From Halichondria panicea (lineage: Eukaryota; Porifera; Demospongiae; Suberitida; Halichondriidae): DNA of 64,000 nt. The notes beneath the pieces were generated by a model. The model saw nothing but the letters and a program-made list of their open reading frames with translations, did no database searches and had not been told where the DNA came from. How positions within the stretch are numbered: the stretch's first letter is position 1; every line of letters begins with the position of its first letter. Both the position numbers and the translations under genes were made by a program. Positions 24,592 to 35,028 of this stretch are shown piece by piece. The stretch lies in contig NC_087389.1 in assembly GCF_963675165.1 (NCBI RefSeq), positions 1 through 64,000 of the forward strand, read 5' to 3'.

Positions 24592-27229
24592 ATGGATATG
24601 TTAGTAGCTGTAGCTCTACTCTGTCTGTGTGTGGGCTGTGCTGCTCATGACAGCCTGAGTGTAGAGTGTAGACAGTGGCTGCATAAGTATGGTCGTGGCT
24701 TGAGTGAGGGTGTGGAAGATGTGGAGCTGTGTGCTGTGTGGGCGGCTAATATGGAGTACATACAAGCACATAATGAGAACGCTCATCTCCATGGTTACAG
24801 GCTGGCCATGAATCAATTTGGAGGCTTGGTATGAATTAATTACTTATTTCACTTCTTTATACGCTAGATCTGTGCTAATAACCCTCTTGTATTATATTGA
24901 TGCTGTTCTCACAGAGTGTGGCCTTTGTTGAGGGTAATTGTATTGTGTTGTATACCTACATTACTGTTAATTAACAGCAGTTGTTATAGCCCCCATTAAA
25001 GTGCTGTGTTGTATTCCCTCTCAGAGCACTGGAGAGTTCATATCCTCCACCCAATGTGTACAGAGGGTTAGTCCAACCAACGCATCACAACTAAACATTC
25101 TCCACAACACGACTCTCTTCAGGGATTGGTCCAGTGTGGGGGGTTCTAGTGGAGCTGTGGGGGGTGACCTCCCAGACACCATGGACTGGAGAACCTCTGG
25201 AATAGTCACCAAGGTCAAAGATCAGGTGTGTAGTGCAATACACAATGTTCTAACAGAGACAGTGTGTGTGTGTGTTGTGTAGTTGAGGTGTGGTAGCAGC
25301 TATGCCTTCTCCTCCATGGCTTCTCTGGAAGGACTACATGCTCTGGCCTACAAGCAACTAGTGAAACTTAGTGAACAAAACATTGTGGACTGCTCCAGTG
25401 AGTAATCTGTACCAATATCTGTACATTATGTGTACATGGCCCAACCACAGCAGCCTATATCATATCTACTGTGGAGGGGGCTGGCATACCTAATACATTA
25501 TTAGTGAAGGGGGCTGGCATACCTAATACATTATTAGTGAAGGGGGCTGGCAGCATACCTAATACATTATTAGTGAAGGGAGCTGGCATACCTAATACAT
25601 TATTAGTGAAGGGAGCTGGCATACCTAATACACTATTAGTGAAGGGGGCTGGCATACCTAATACATTATTAGTGAAGGGGGCTGGCATACCTAATACACT
25701 ATTAGTGAAGGGGGCTGGCATACCTAATACATTATTAGTGAAGGGGGCTGGCAGCATACCTAATACATTATTAGTGAAGGGAGCTGGCATACCTAATACA
25801 TTATTAGTGAAGGGAGCTGGCATACCTAATACACTATTAGTGAAGGGGGCTGGCATACCTAATACACTATTAGTGAAGGGAGCTGGCATACCTAATACAT
25901 TATTAGTGAAGGGAGCTGGCATACCTAATACATTATTAGTGAAGGGGGCTGGCATACCTAATACATTATTAGTGAAGGAGGCTGGCATACCTAATACATT
26001 ATTAGTGAAGGGGGCTGGCATACCTAATACATTATTAGTGAAGGGAGCTGGCATACCTAATACATTATTAGTGAAGGGAGCTGGCATACCTAATACACTA
26101 TTAGTGAAGGGAGCTGGCATACCTAATACACTATTAGTGAAGGGAGCTGGCATACCTAATACATTATTAGTGAAGGGGGCTGGCATACCTAATACATTAT
26201 TAGTGAAGGGGGCTGGCATACCTAATACATTATTAGTGAAGGGGGCTGGCATACCTAATACATTATTAGTGAAGGGGGCTGGCATACCTAATACATTATT
26301 AGTGAAGGGGGCTGGCATACCTAATACATTATTAGTGAAGGGGGCTGGCATACCTAATACATTATTAGTGAAGGGAGCTGGCATACCTAATACATTATTA
26401 GTGAAGGGAGCTGGCATACCTAATACATTATTAGTGAAGGGAGCTGGCATACCTAATACATTATTAGTGAAGGGGGCTGGCATACCTAATACACTATTTA
26501 GTTGCTTTGAAGGCTTTATTATATACACGTATGTACTGTGCAGTTTCATTTGGTAACCATGGTTGCGTGTGTGGAGAGGTCAACAAGGCTTTGCTGTATG
26601 TCATCGATAACGGTGGAGTGGACACTTGGGACGGCTACCCCTCCGGAGGAGATCCATACAGGTCAAAGGTCAGTACTATATTATTATAGTTATGGTATAT
26701 ATTGATCATTCTAGTACCCTCCCCAGCAATATGCTTGCTCTTATTCCCCTGCCTATTGGGGTGCCAGTGCTCGAGGTATAGTGGTCCTCCCCTCTGGCAG
26801 TGAGGCTAGTCTACTGGCAGCAGTGGGTAGCATGGGCCCTGTCAGTGTGCATGTTGATGCTACCTCCACTGCTTTCCAGTTCTATTCTGAAGGTGTTCTC
26901 AATGTTCACTATTGCTCCAGTACTGTGCTCAGTCATGCACTGGTTGTCATTGGTTACGGGAGTCTAAACGGACAAGACTATTGGCTAGTCAAAAACAGGT
27001 AAGAGAAATGTTGTGTTTATCATTTCCCTCAAGCTCTTTCAGTTGCCATAGCTTGAATTGTAACAATTTTTAAAGCTTAGAAAGACACCTTTCAAATATG
27101 GTGGCGCATCAAAACAAGTATTTGTTCCTAGGGCGACGAACTTTTGGATTTTCAGAAAATTGCAAAATTGTTGACATTGTATCAACGGTAATAAAGTTAT
27201 GGCTGTTGAAAAATCACAACCCCCCCCCC

Positions 27230-27286
<57 letters not shown>

Positions 27287-27408
27287 ACACACACACACAC
27301 ACACACAGTTGGGGTCCTAACTGGGGCATTAAAGGTTTTGGTCTACTGGCCAGAAACAATGGGAATAATTGTGGTATTGCCACGTCAGCAAGTCTGCCCT
27401 CTCTGTGA
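24592..27408 (+). CDS. Silicatein-type cathepsin L-like protein
   Basis: Six exons (24592-24828, 25025-25225, 25283-25397, 26544-26668, 26727-26998, 27309-27408) give 349 residues, the usual length for silicateins and cathepsin L. Order: hydrophobic signal peptide (MDMLVAVALLCLCVG), an I29-type inhibitor propeptide (NMEYIQAHN, LAMNQFGGL), then mature papain fold starting near LPDTMDWR. The papain motif CGSCWAF reads CGSSYAFS, so the nucleophilic Cys is Ser. The His (LSHALVVIGYG) and Asn (VKNSWG) are present, as are LSEQNIVDCS, GNHGC and YVIDNGGVDT. Ser-for-Cys with SYAFS is the hallmark of silicateins, the axial-filament proteins that direct silica deposition in demosponge spicules. GNHGCVCG and LRCGSS differ from the silicateins I remember, so it may be a divergent silicatein-like member. 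Introns 3 and 5 carry repeats. Confidence 0.9.
25475..26505. repeat. 30-bp minisatellite in silicatein intron 3, about 34 copies
   Basis: The unit is GGCTGGCATACCTAATACAT followed by TATTAGTGAA, with G/A and T/C variants and a 33-bp form (extra AGC) twice. The 30-bp period keeps one frame open on both strands for about 360 codons. The array lies between the donor at 25398 and the acceptor at 26543, so it is intronic. Confidence 0.97.
27035..27214. mobile_element. MITE-like copy A (CTTTCAGYTGCCATARCTT family)
   Basis: It begins CTCTTTCAGTTGCCATAGCTT and ends AAAGTTATGGCTGTTGAAA, imperfect inverted repeats. The body shares ...GCTTAGAAAGACACCTTTCAAAT with the other copies. It sits in silicatein intron 5, upstream of a (C)n(CA)n tract at 27222-27306. 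Confidence 0.65.
27222..27306. repeat. (C)n(CA)n microsatellite
   Basis: A C-run is followed by about 36 CA units interrupted once by GT. It directly abuts the acceptor of the last silicatein exon at 27309. Confidence 0.95.
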
Positions 27409-27622
27409 ACTTTGGCGGACAATAATTATGTAGACTAGTAGTGACTCTGTCTTAGCTACCCATTATAAATTTTTGTGATTATTATGATATAATGATGATA
27501 GGTGAGCCACGCCCTGTACACAGAAAAGGGGAGGGGCTAGAACACAGGTAAGTGGGCGTGGTTGCGCGAGTCCAACCCTCCGACTCCGCCCAACTACCAG
27601 AGGACTGTATGAAGAAGCAGAC

Positions 27623-30103
27623 ATGAACATCAGGAACGCCACAGTGAGTGTGCTCAATATAATAATGTCAGCCATTATGGGCAATCAAGTGTACTGTATT
27701 AAATGCTATAAGCCATGGTGTTATGTTTTGGAGGTGCATAATTACAGCTGGGCCGGGGTAGAGTGATGTGTACGTGTGTGTGTCAGCTGGGCCAAGGTAG
27801 AGTGATGTGTGTGTGTCAGCTGGGCCGGGGTAGAGTGATGTGTGTGTGTCAGCTGGGCCAGGGTAGAGTGATGTGTGTGTCAGCTGGGCCGGGGTAGAGT
27901 GATGTGTGTGTGTCAGCTGGGCCGGGGTAGAGTGATGTGTGTGTGTCAGCTGGGCCAGGGTAGAGTGATGTGTGTGTGTCAGCTGGGCCAGGGTAGAGTG
28001 ATGTGTGTGTGTCAGCTGGGCCAAGGTAGAGTGATGTGTGTGTGTCAGCTGGGCCGGGGTAGAGTGATGTGTACGTGTGTTTGTCAGCTGGGCCAAGGTA
28101 GAGTGATGTGTGTGTGTCAGCTGGGCCGGGGTAGAGTGATGTGTGTGTGTCAGCTGGGCCAGGGTAGAGTGATGTGTGTGTCAGCTGGGCCGGGGTAGAG
28201 TGATGTGTGTGTGTGTGTGTCAGCTGGGCCAAGGTAGAGTGATGTGTGTGTGTCAGCTGGGCCGGGGTAGAGTGATGTGTGTGTGTCAGCTGGGCCGGGG
28301 TAGAGTGATGTGTGTGTGTCAGCTGGGCCAAGGTAGAGTGATGTGTGTGTGTCAGCTGGGCCAAGGTAGAGTGATGTGTGTGTGTCAGCTGGGCCGGGGT
28401 AGAGTGATGTGTGTGTGTCAGCTGGGCCGGGGTAGAGTGATGTGTACGTGTGTGTGTCAGCTGGGCCAAGGTAGAGTGATGTGTACGTGTGTGTGTCAGC
28501 TGGGTCGGGGTAGAGTGATGTGTGTGTGTCAGCTGGGCCGGGGTAGAGTGATGTGTACGTGTGTGTGTCAGCTGGGCCAAGGTAGAGTGATGTGTGTGTG
28601 TCAGCTGGGCCAGGGTAGAGTGATGTGTGTGTGTCAGCTGGGCCGGGGTAGAGTGATGTGTACGTGTGTGTGTCAGCTGGGCCAAGGTAGAGTGATGTGT
28701 GTGTGTCAGCTGGGCCAGGGTAGAGTGATGTGTACGTGTGTGTGTCAGCTGGGCCGGGGTAGAGTGATGTGTGTGTGTCAGGTGGGCCGGGGTAGAGTGA
28801 TGTGTGTGTGTCAGGTGGGCCGGGGTAGAGTGATGTGTGTGTCAGCTGGGCCAGGGTAGAGTGATGTGTGTGTGTCAGCTGGGCCGGGGTAGAGTGATGT
28901 GTGTGTCAGCTGGGCCAGGGTAGAGTGATGTGTGTGTGTCAGGTGGGACGGGGTAGAGTGATGTGTGTGTGTCAGCTGGGCCGGGGTAGAGTGATGTGTG
29001 TGTGTCAGCTGGGCCGGGGTAGAGTGATGTGTGTGTGTCAGCTGGGCCGGGGTAGAGTGATGTGTGTGTGTCAGGTGGGACGGGGTAGAGTGATGTGTGT
29101 GTGTCAGCTGGGCCGGGGTAGAGTGATGTGTGTGTCAGCTGGGCCAGGGTAGAGTGATGTGTGTGTCAGCTGGGCCAGGTAGAGTGATGTGTGTGTGTGG
29201 ACATATGTATGAGTAACCCACGAATAAGGTCATTACTGGGAAAAGTTTCCGTTTTGTCGCTGCATGTGTAAATGCTCCATTGAGCATCTTGTTAAGAAAT
29301 GCATTTTGTAGTCCTTTGAACGGCCTATCCAGTGATTGCTTTTGTGTCCTCTAGTTGCTAAGCCAAGCTGTAATGGCATCCATGAGACGTGCCCATATCA
29401 TCAACTGTTTCCTCACATCTCAGGCAGAAGATCTGCTAAATATGCAGAACTGCAATCTTCTCTGTCTGCCAGAGAACTATCAAATGAAGTACTACTTCTA
29501 TCATGCTCTGTCCTGGCCACAGCTCTCTTATGTAGCAGAGGATGATCGTGGCCGTATAGTTGGATATGTCCTCGCTAAGATGTGAGTATATGCTAGTGTG
29601 GGTAGTGTGCTGTGTGGGTGGTGTGCTGTGTGGGTGGGTGTCCTAGTGTTGTGTGTACTCTCTCCACATGCAGGGAAGAAGATCCTGATGAGGTTCCACA
29701 CGGTCACATTACATCTCTGGTAGGTACTCTACACACACCTCTAGTCTACTATTAGTAGACAACCATCTCACACATGCAGGCTGTAAGGCGCACACATCGG
29801 AGGATGGGCATGGCTATGAAGCTCATGGATCAGGTCCGTCCCTTCCACTGTAAAAGAAAAAAATCATGGAAAATATATGTCCCTGTTTTTGAGGAAAGAA
29901 TTATGCCTTAGTAATCTTAATTCCAAAAATGGGCCTGTTTTTTTGCTAGTTAACTTGCCAAATATTTTGCAGCCCCTTTAAAATAATTGCTTCAACTGAT
30001 TGTAGTGTTGTTGTTGTACAGGCATCACGTGCTATGGTGGAGTGTTATGGTGCTAAATATGTGTCTCTACATGTCCGAGTAAGGTAAGGTACCTTACACA
30101 CAC

Positions 30104-30150
<47 letters not shown>

Positions 30151-30391
30151 CAGGGCGGCACTCCATCTGTATGAGACTACTCTCAAGTTCAAGTAAGTCA
30201 GTCGGTTAGTTAGTTGTGTGCACACTCATCTATACCGTGTGTCGTGCAGGCGTGAAGAGGTAGAGGCCAAGTATTATGCTGATGGGGAAGATGCTTATGC
30301 TATGAAGAGAAGCCTTACAACTCTGGCAGACACTGTCAAGAGAGAGACAGAGCTGAAGAAGAGGCGCTCTAAAGAACAACAGACACTCTAG
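27623..30391 (+). CDS. NAA10: N-alpha-acetyltransferase 10 (NatA catalytic subunit)
   Basis: Seven exons: 27623-27643, 29424-29581, 29674-29719, 29780-29833, 30022-30083, 30148-30192, 30250-30391. Exon 1 encodes only MNIRNAT. The rest reads [55 protein letters not shown] and ends at [10 protein letters not shown]. This follows human NAA10 (ARD1), which acetylates N termini of nascent proteins at the ribosome with NAA15. The GNAT acetyl-CoA loop is RRMGMA (R/QxxGxG/A), and [13 protein letters not shown] is conserved. The long acidic C-terminal tail of vertebrate NAA10 is absent, as in many invertebrates. Intron 1 (27644-29423) is mostly minisatellite, so the 7-codon first exon is isolated by 1.8 kb. 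Confidence 0.95.
27748..29200. repeat. ~31-bp minisatellite in NAA10 intron 1, about 45 copies
   Basis: The unit is GTCAGCTGGGCCGGGGTAGA followed by GTGATGTGTGT. Variants are GGGCC followed by GGG, AAG or AGG, CAGGTGGG for CAGCTGGG, and copies with an extra ACGTGTGT. CAGCTG (E-box-like) recurs in most units. Both strands have long open frames purely from the repeat. Confidence 0.97.
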
Positions 30392-30463
30392 CACTATTGT
30401 ATGTGGTTGATGTATGGGTCCGAGAATGACTGTACTTTTGTGATAATTAACCTTGATTAATTA

Positions 30464-30529
30464 TAGTCTCATGAATCAGCCGCACCTTTGGTGTCAGGAC
30501 ACCAAAGGTGCGGCTGATTCATGAGACTA
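30464..30529. mobile_element. Perfect 32-bp-arm palindrome (fold-back element)
   Basis: The arm TAGTCTCATGAATCAGCCGC plus ACCTTTGGTGTC is followed by AG and then its exact reverse complement. The symmetry continues imperfectly into flanking GATTAATTA words. It lies between the NAA10 stop and the 3' end of RPL18A. The arm start recurs singly near 40135, and its inner end near 11195 and 11258. Confidence 0.8.
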
Positions 30530-30539
30530 GATTAATTAC

Positions 30540-30857
30540 TGGCTACATGGCCTGAACATTATCACCTTTCAATGGAGGTAGGAAACACAAAGAAGAAGAC
30601 TTCTGACATCAATGATATGCGCATACATTTAATCTGAGCAGAACATTCTCCCGCCGTGCAACGCAGGCACTATAATTATAGGCCTTCATGGAATAGCAAT
30701 GTTGGTGTTAGCCTCGATACCAGGCCGCATGAAAAACCTGTTGAGGGGGCTGGAGTCGAGGCTATGTTGGTGTAATAGGGTAGGAGTGGTTTATATCAAT
30801 TCTCATGACTTTTTTGCCAAGTCCAATTTATCATTATACAAACAACCAAATAAAATT
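30540..30857. other. Intergenic segment between NAA10 and RPL18A
   Basis: This is the convergent 3' side of both genes. It holds GCCTCGATACCAGGCCGC near 30711 and an imperfect reverse partner GGCTGGAGTCGAGGC near 30750, a small inverted repeat. I see no further gene. Confidence 0.5.
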
Positions 30858-31955
30858 CTAAAAGAAAGTGTTCGGTCTTTTGGCAACAAATGTCGACTTG
30901 AAGTGAGACTTCATGACGCGATGTGGCAAAGGGAATCGTATCTTTGAGTTCTACAAAGGAGAGGAAGAATGTATCATGCAGACTGTCATACAGAAGGGGG
31001 TGGATACTTACATGGAGATGCTTCACATGCACTCTCCTACACTTGGAGGCAGGGATGACAGCTACCTTCATGATCTGAATAGAAGAAGATCTAGCTCTGT
31101 GCCTAGCTGCCATGTCACGATCTATACAGATAGTTATACAGTGTGTGGGCGAGGTTATATAGTGTGTGTGTGTGTGGGCGAGGTTATATAGTGTGTGTGT
31201 GTGTGGGTGGGTTATATAGTGTGTGTGTGTGTGGGTGGGTTATATAGTGTGTGTGTGTACCACCTCATCACTCTATTCTCAGCACTATTGCTCAGAGCAG
31301 TTGGACACGAGTTATAATCACTGGTGGTCAATAGTAGGAGCACACTTACAGCAAAGAGTGACTGCTCCAGCAATGGTCATATCACGATACTCCCTGTACA
31401 TGTTGTGGGTGCCACTCCTTGAATCATAGCGAAGCCATATCCCTACATTCTTGATCTTGGATGGGCTCTTATCCAGTACCTATGAGAAATAACAACGAAT
31501 AATATTGTGGCAGCTAATTAGTTCGGACCTGCACGTAAATAGCTCAGGTCAGAGTGGAGTAGCTGATGTATTGTTCTAAACCTCTCTAGTAGGTACACAA
31601 CCATGGGAAGGAGGTCAGTACAAGGCAAGGAAGGTTACTACACACACACAAGGCAAAGCAAGGAAGGCTGGTATAATACAAGTTACCTAACTTACCCGAC
31701 CACAATAGCAAATCTCTCCTGTTGTCTTTTTAACTTTCTTCAGCTTCTTCATAAAGTACCAGAACCGAGACTTAGCAGACACAGCATCGGAAGCAAAAAT
31801 GGTCATTCGGTAGACATCAGGCACAAGATTCTTTTCAGTAGGCACTCTCCGCCCTATCACCTTGTACTCCTTCAGCTGCACGCACACACACACAGGTGGT
31901 TAGAACAAGCACTCTTACTACATACACAGACACTTACAGCTCCTTGAGCCCTCAT
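30858..31955 (-). CDS. RPL18A: 60S ribosomal protein L18a (eL20)
   Basis: Five exons on the minus strand: 31938-31955 (MRAQGA), 31696-31875, 31350-31479, 31012-31121, 30858-30950. The product is 176 residues, exactly the human length. It reads [65 protein letters not shown] and ends [10 protein letters not shown], all diagnostic of eL20 in the large ribosomal subunit. The intron after exon 3 is TG-rich. Its start codon is 113 bp from that of LSM3 on the other strand, a probable shared promoter. Confidence 0.97.
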
Positions 31956-32068
31956 CTTGGCTGGTCAGAGAGAAAGGGACACGTGTAGTGCCTCCTGCGC
32001 ATGTCAACTAGTCTCAGTGTGGAGAGGGTGTGGTTGTCTAGCTGATGTGCGCTAATTAGAATCTAAAT
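31956..32068. promoter_or_regulatory. Bidirectional RPL18A / LSM3 promoter region
   Basis: Only 113 bp separate the two divergent start codons. No TATA box is obvious. CACGTG-like (ACACGTGTAG) and pyrimidine-rich stretches are present. Inference from geometry only. Confidence 0.6.
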
Positions 32069-32514
32069 ATGACAGACGAAACTGAAGCGAGCCTAGGATC
32101 AGGAGGAGGTGGTAATGTCGTGGAGGAGCCACTGGATTTGGTGCGGCTGAGTTTGGATGAGAGGGTGTATGTCAAGATGAGAAATGATAGAGAGCTCAAA
32201 GGAAAGCTACATGTACGTAAGATGCCCACCATCCTCAGTTTTAAGCCGCGGGTAGTATATGAGGGTATTTAGTGTTTTCCTGCGCAGGCATATGATCAAC
32301 ACTTGAACATAGTCCTGGCGGAGGTGGAGGAGACAGTGACAACAGTAGAGCTAGATGAGGAGACATTTGAGGAGATCTATAAGGTACAGCCTGAGTCAGT
32401 GTGTGTGTGTACTCATATACCCTGTATTCCGTGTAGTCTACCAAGAGAACAGTCCCTATGATGTTTGTGAGAGGAGATGGTGTCATCCTGATATCACCAC
32501 CACTCAGAGGATAA
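32069..32514 (+). CDS. LSM3: U6 snRNA-associated Sm-like protein LSm3
   Basis: Three exons (32069-32212, 32288-32383, 32437-32514) encode 105 residues. The Sm1 motif [21 protein letters not shown] and [17 protein letters not shown] are followed by the Sm2 motif [15 protein letters not shown], closely matching human LSm3. It is a subunit of the LSm1-7 ring (mRNA decay) and the LSm2-8 ring (U6 snRNA). The N terminus has a Gly-rich insertion. The stop lies 216 bp from the stop of the convergent SLC41 gene. Confidence 0.97.
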
Positions 32515-32730
32515 CTATATCATGTATGAAATGTACCATTGACTTGTTCACTTTGTCTACCAATCAATTTTGTTATAAAGGGGAGGAGTTGTAACATCTG
32601 CTGGAGCAGTTACAATTGTCAGTTTGTCATTATAAAATTATATGTAATACATACTGTTTGTATCTGAAGGAAAATTAACATTATAATTTATGAGCAATAA
32701 AGAGACTGGATGAATGGGACTGAGTTGTTG

Positions 32731-34947
32731 CTAATCCCCCACATCATCGTCTTTGTCTCCAACCAGCCACATGAGCCAAAAACCAAGAGTCAGTAATCCA
32801 GTTCCTAGTAGGTCCCCTAGAGCAGTCAGGAAGGGTATGGCAATATTGTCAGGATCATAACCCCAGCTCCATATCTTGTGCACTCCCCAGTCAGCAATGA
32901 GCAGCAGCAGCACTACCTAAGAGAGAGAGTGTGGTAGGGGACTAGCCACATACACACACACATACCCGTATGAGAGCACTACCTAAGAGAGAGGGTGTGG
33001 TAGGGGACTAGCCACACACACACATACCTGTATGAGAGCACTACCTAAGAAAGAGGGTGTGGTAGGGGACTAGCCACACACACACATACCCGTATGAGAG
33101 CACTACCTAAGAGAGAGGGTGTGGTAGGGGACTAGCCACACACACACATACCTGTATGAGAGCACAGACCATGTAGCCCACTACAAAGAGATAAGACTGC
33201 GTTGTGTGCCCAGCTCCTACTAGTTGGATGACTGATAAGAACACAATAGATCCAGGTATCACCAGGCTTATGAGTATGCGTGCAGTGCGAGCGTGAATAT
33301 CTAATAAAGGGAAGAATAAAACAACTGAATATGCTGTATCAAGAGTAGATATGAGTTACTCTAAGTTGGCAGTATAGACTGAATAGGGCGTGTGTGGGCA
33401 GCTGAATAGGCAACTGAATATAAGGAGTAGTGGAAACACTCACTCTGCTTAGAGAAGAATGAGCTACAAGGTCCTTTGTATTGGAGGTCAGAGGTCAGAG
33501 GTTGACCAGGAGAGTGAGCAGTTTGATGTAGTGATGTTGATATGCGACTAGCTTGCACAGCCGCTAGGTTACCGCCCACACCTGTGTGTGTGTGTGTGTG
33601 TGGGAGGGTACAGCGAGTGTGTGTGTGTGTGGAGGGGGGTACCATTGATGATGGGAGAATACACTGCAATGCCCTTCCATTTATTGACTGCAAAGGACAG
33701 GACCCATCCACCAGAACTGCACATGCACACAGGAGTCACACTCACACACTGTTATGAGTGTACATACCTACTAATTAACATGGCCACAATCACAGGAACC
33801 CAGCCAATGAAAAGAACAGCTCTGGTTGAAGTGTTCCGATAAGCAAATGCCATCCACAATGGTATCAGGACTATTAGCCCCACCAATATACAACTAGAAG
33901 CAGTTATGACGGAACCTGTATTATAATATAAAGTCAATTCTATCTCATACAAAACATGATTACCTTGTTCCAATGTGACATTGATAGATGAGCTCAATGC
34001 AGAGTCTGTAGTAGCTGCAGAGATAGTATGGTCTCCCAAGTCATACAGTCCCCTGGCTAGTAATGAGAGCAGGCCGAGAGTGACCAGATCTCCAAGAGCT
34101 GCTGCTATTGGAGTGGCTACATTGTCTGGGTTGATACTCAGACTGTGTGATAGTATAATAACCAGTATCATGATGGAGCCTAATATGACACTAGCCACTG
34201 AGGCAGCACCCATTGCAGAGGCTCCTAACATCAACTGATGGGCTACTTCCAAGTCTCTTCCCAACACTAGAGAGAACACTGTAGCCAGTCCTGCCACTAC
34301 CAGAGCTTGTGCCTAGAGGGGGGGGAGGGTCAGGTGTATTGTGTTCACTAGGGAAGCTGTTATCATACCTGAATGAGAGCGAGATTGCCCCAACCTAGTT
34401 TGAAGCGATTTGCCCAAGAGTCCAGTTGACCTAAGTTAGCCTATTAGAGGGAATATTTGATTGCTAGTGTGTGGTGTGTGGGTGGTGTGTGGTGTGTGGG
34501 TGATGTGTGTAGGAGTCAACGTACAGCAGTGGATAGTCTTGAGGCTAACGTCATTTCAAGGTTTCCTTTGAGACCCAGCAAAGCAGGCACTAAAATAAAG
34601 ATCTCATTCACCTCTTGATACACAGTCCAGTGCTGCACAAGAGTTCACAGTAAAATAGTGTTTATAGATATGGAGTGTTGTCCTACCTGGACAGCATCTA
34701 GTAGGAGACCAGCAGCCATCATACCAAACCCAGCGATGACAAATGGAATACCCACTTGTAGTAGTACAGTACAGAGTTTCTCAGGCTTTGTCCCTGGGTT
34801 AGTGTGTTCCTCAGGTCCTAGCTCAGAGATGCCGCTGTCCTCTCCCTCGCTCATAATAGTCACTCTCTCCACTTCTTCTTCACTCAACACACTATCTGAT
34901 GACTCCTCCGTCATAGTGCGTCTCCTTACTCGCAGTTTCTTAGACAT
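32731..34947 (-). CDS. SLC41-family magnesium transporter (MgtE-like)
   Basis: Nine exons: 34687-34947, 34525-34632, 34369-34440, 33964-34312, 33768-33915, 33643-33716, 33444-33581, 33152-33300, 32731-32916. The product is 494 residues, against about 513 for human SLC41A1. A cytosolic acidic N terminus is followed by two MgtE-type halves. The first holds [18 protein letters not shown] and [17 protein letters not shown]; the second holds [20 protein letters not shown] and [20 protein letters not shown]. Both P-x-x-x-G-x-x-G-N pore motifs and both DNxxxP-AxxGD motifs are intact, so it should be a functional Mg2+ carrier in the plasma membrane. It ends DKDDDVGD like vertebrate SLC41A1. The final intron is a tandem array of intron copies. 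I do not assign an A1/A2/A3 orthologue. Confidence 0.95.
32917..33151 (-). repeat. Tandemly repeated intron (four GT...AG copies) in SLC41
   Basis: On the minus strand the last exon junction is occupied by four copies of a ~45-nt intron. Each starts GTATGTGTGTGTG and ends CTCTYTCTTAG. The copies are separated by three 17-nt pieces, GTAGTGCTCTCATACRG, which begin like the downstream exon and end like the upstream exon. The period is about 62 bp. Inclusion of any 17-nt piece creates an in-frame TAG, so correct mRNA needs them all skipped. Confidence 0.95.
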
Positions 34948-35028
34948 GAGAATAACACAACATTAACTCTACGTACTTTGTCTCTAGCTAGATTGCTTCT
35001 AAATATTGCCCATTTATTTTGCGTACGT
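34948..35028. promoter_or_regulatory. Bidirectional SLC41 / transketolase 5' region
   Basis: The two genes diverge here. The SLC41 start codon is at 34947, and the first ATG of the upstream transketolase exon is at 35029. No strong core-promoter motif is visible; this rests on layout. Confidence 0.5.

Noticed and set aside
24899-24945. Alternative silicatein exon 2 start after CTCACAG near 24914
   Set aside because: It would bring a frame break before the conserved propeptide continuation. The acceptor at 25024 gives NQFGGL-STGEF in frame.
25455-26556. Long frames of ~360 codons on both strands
   Set aside because: They are produced by a 30-bp minisatellite lying inside a well-supported silicatein intron.
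27668-29152. Several 80-280-codon frames ([11 protein letters not shown]..., [11 protein letters not shown]...)
   Set aside because: These are pure translations of the NAA10 intron minisatellite on the two strands.
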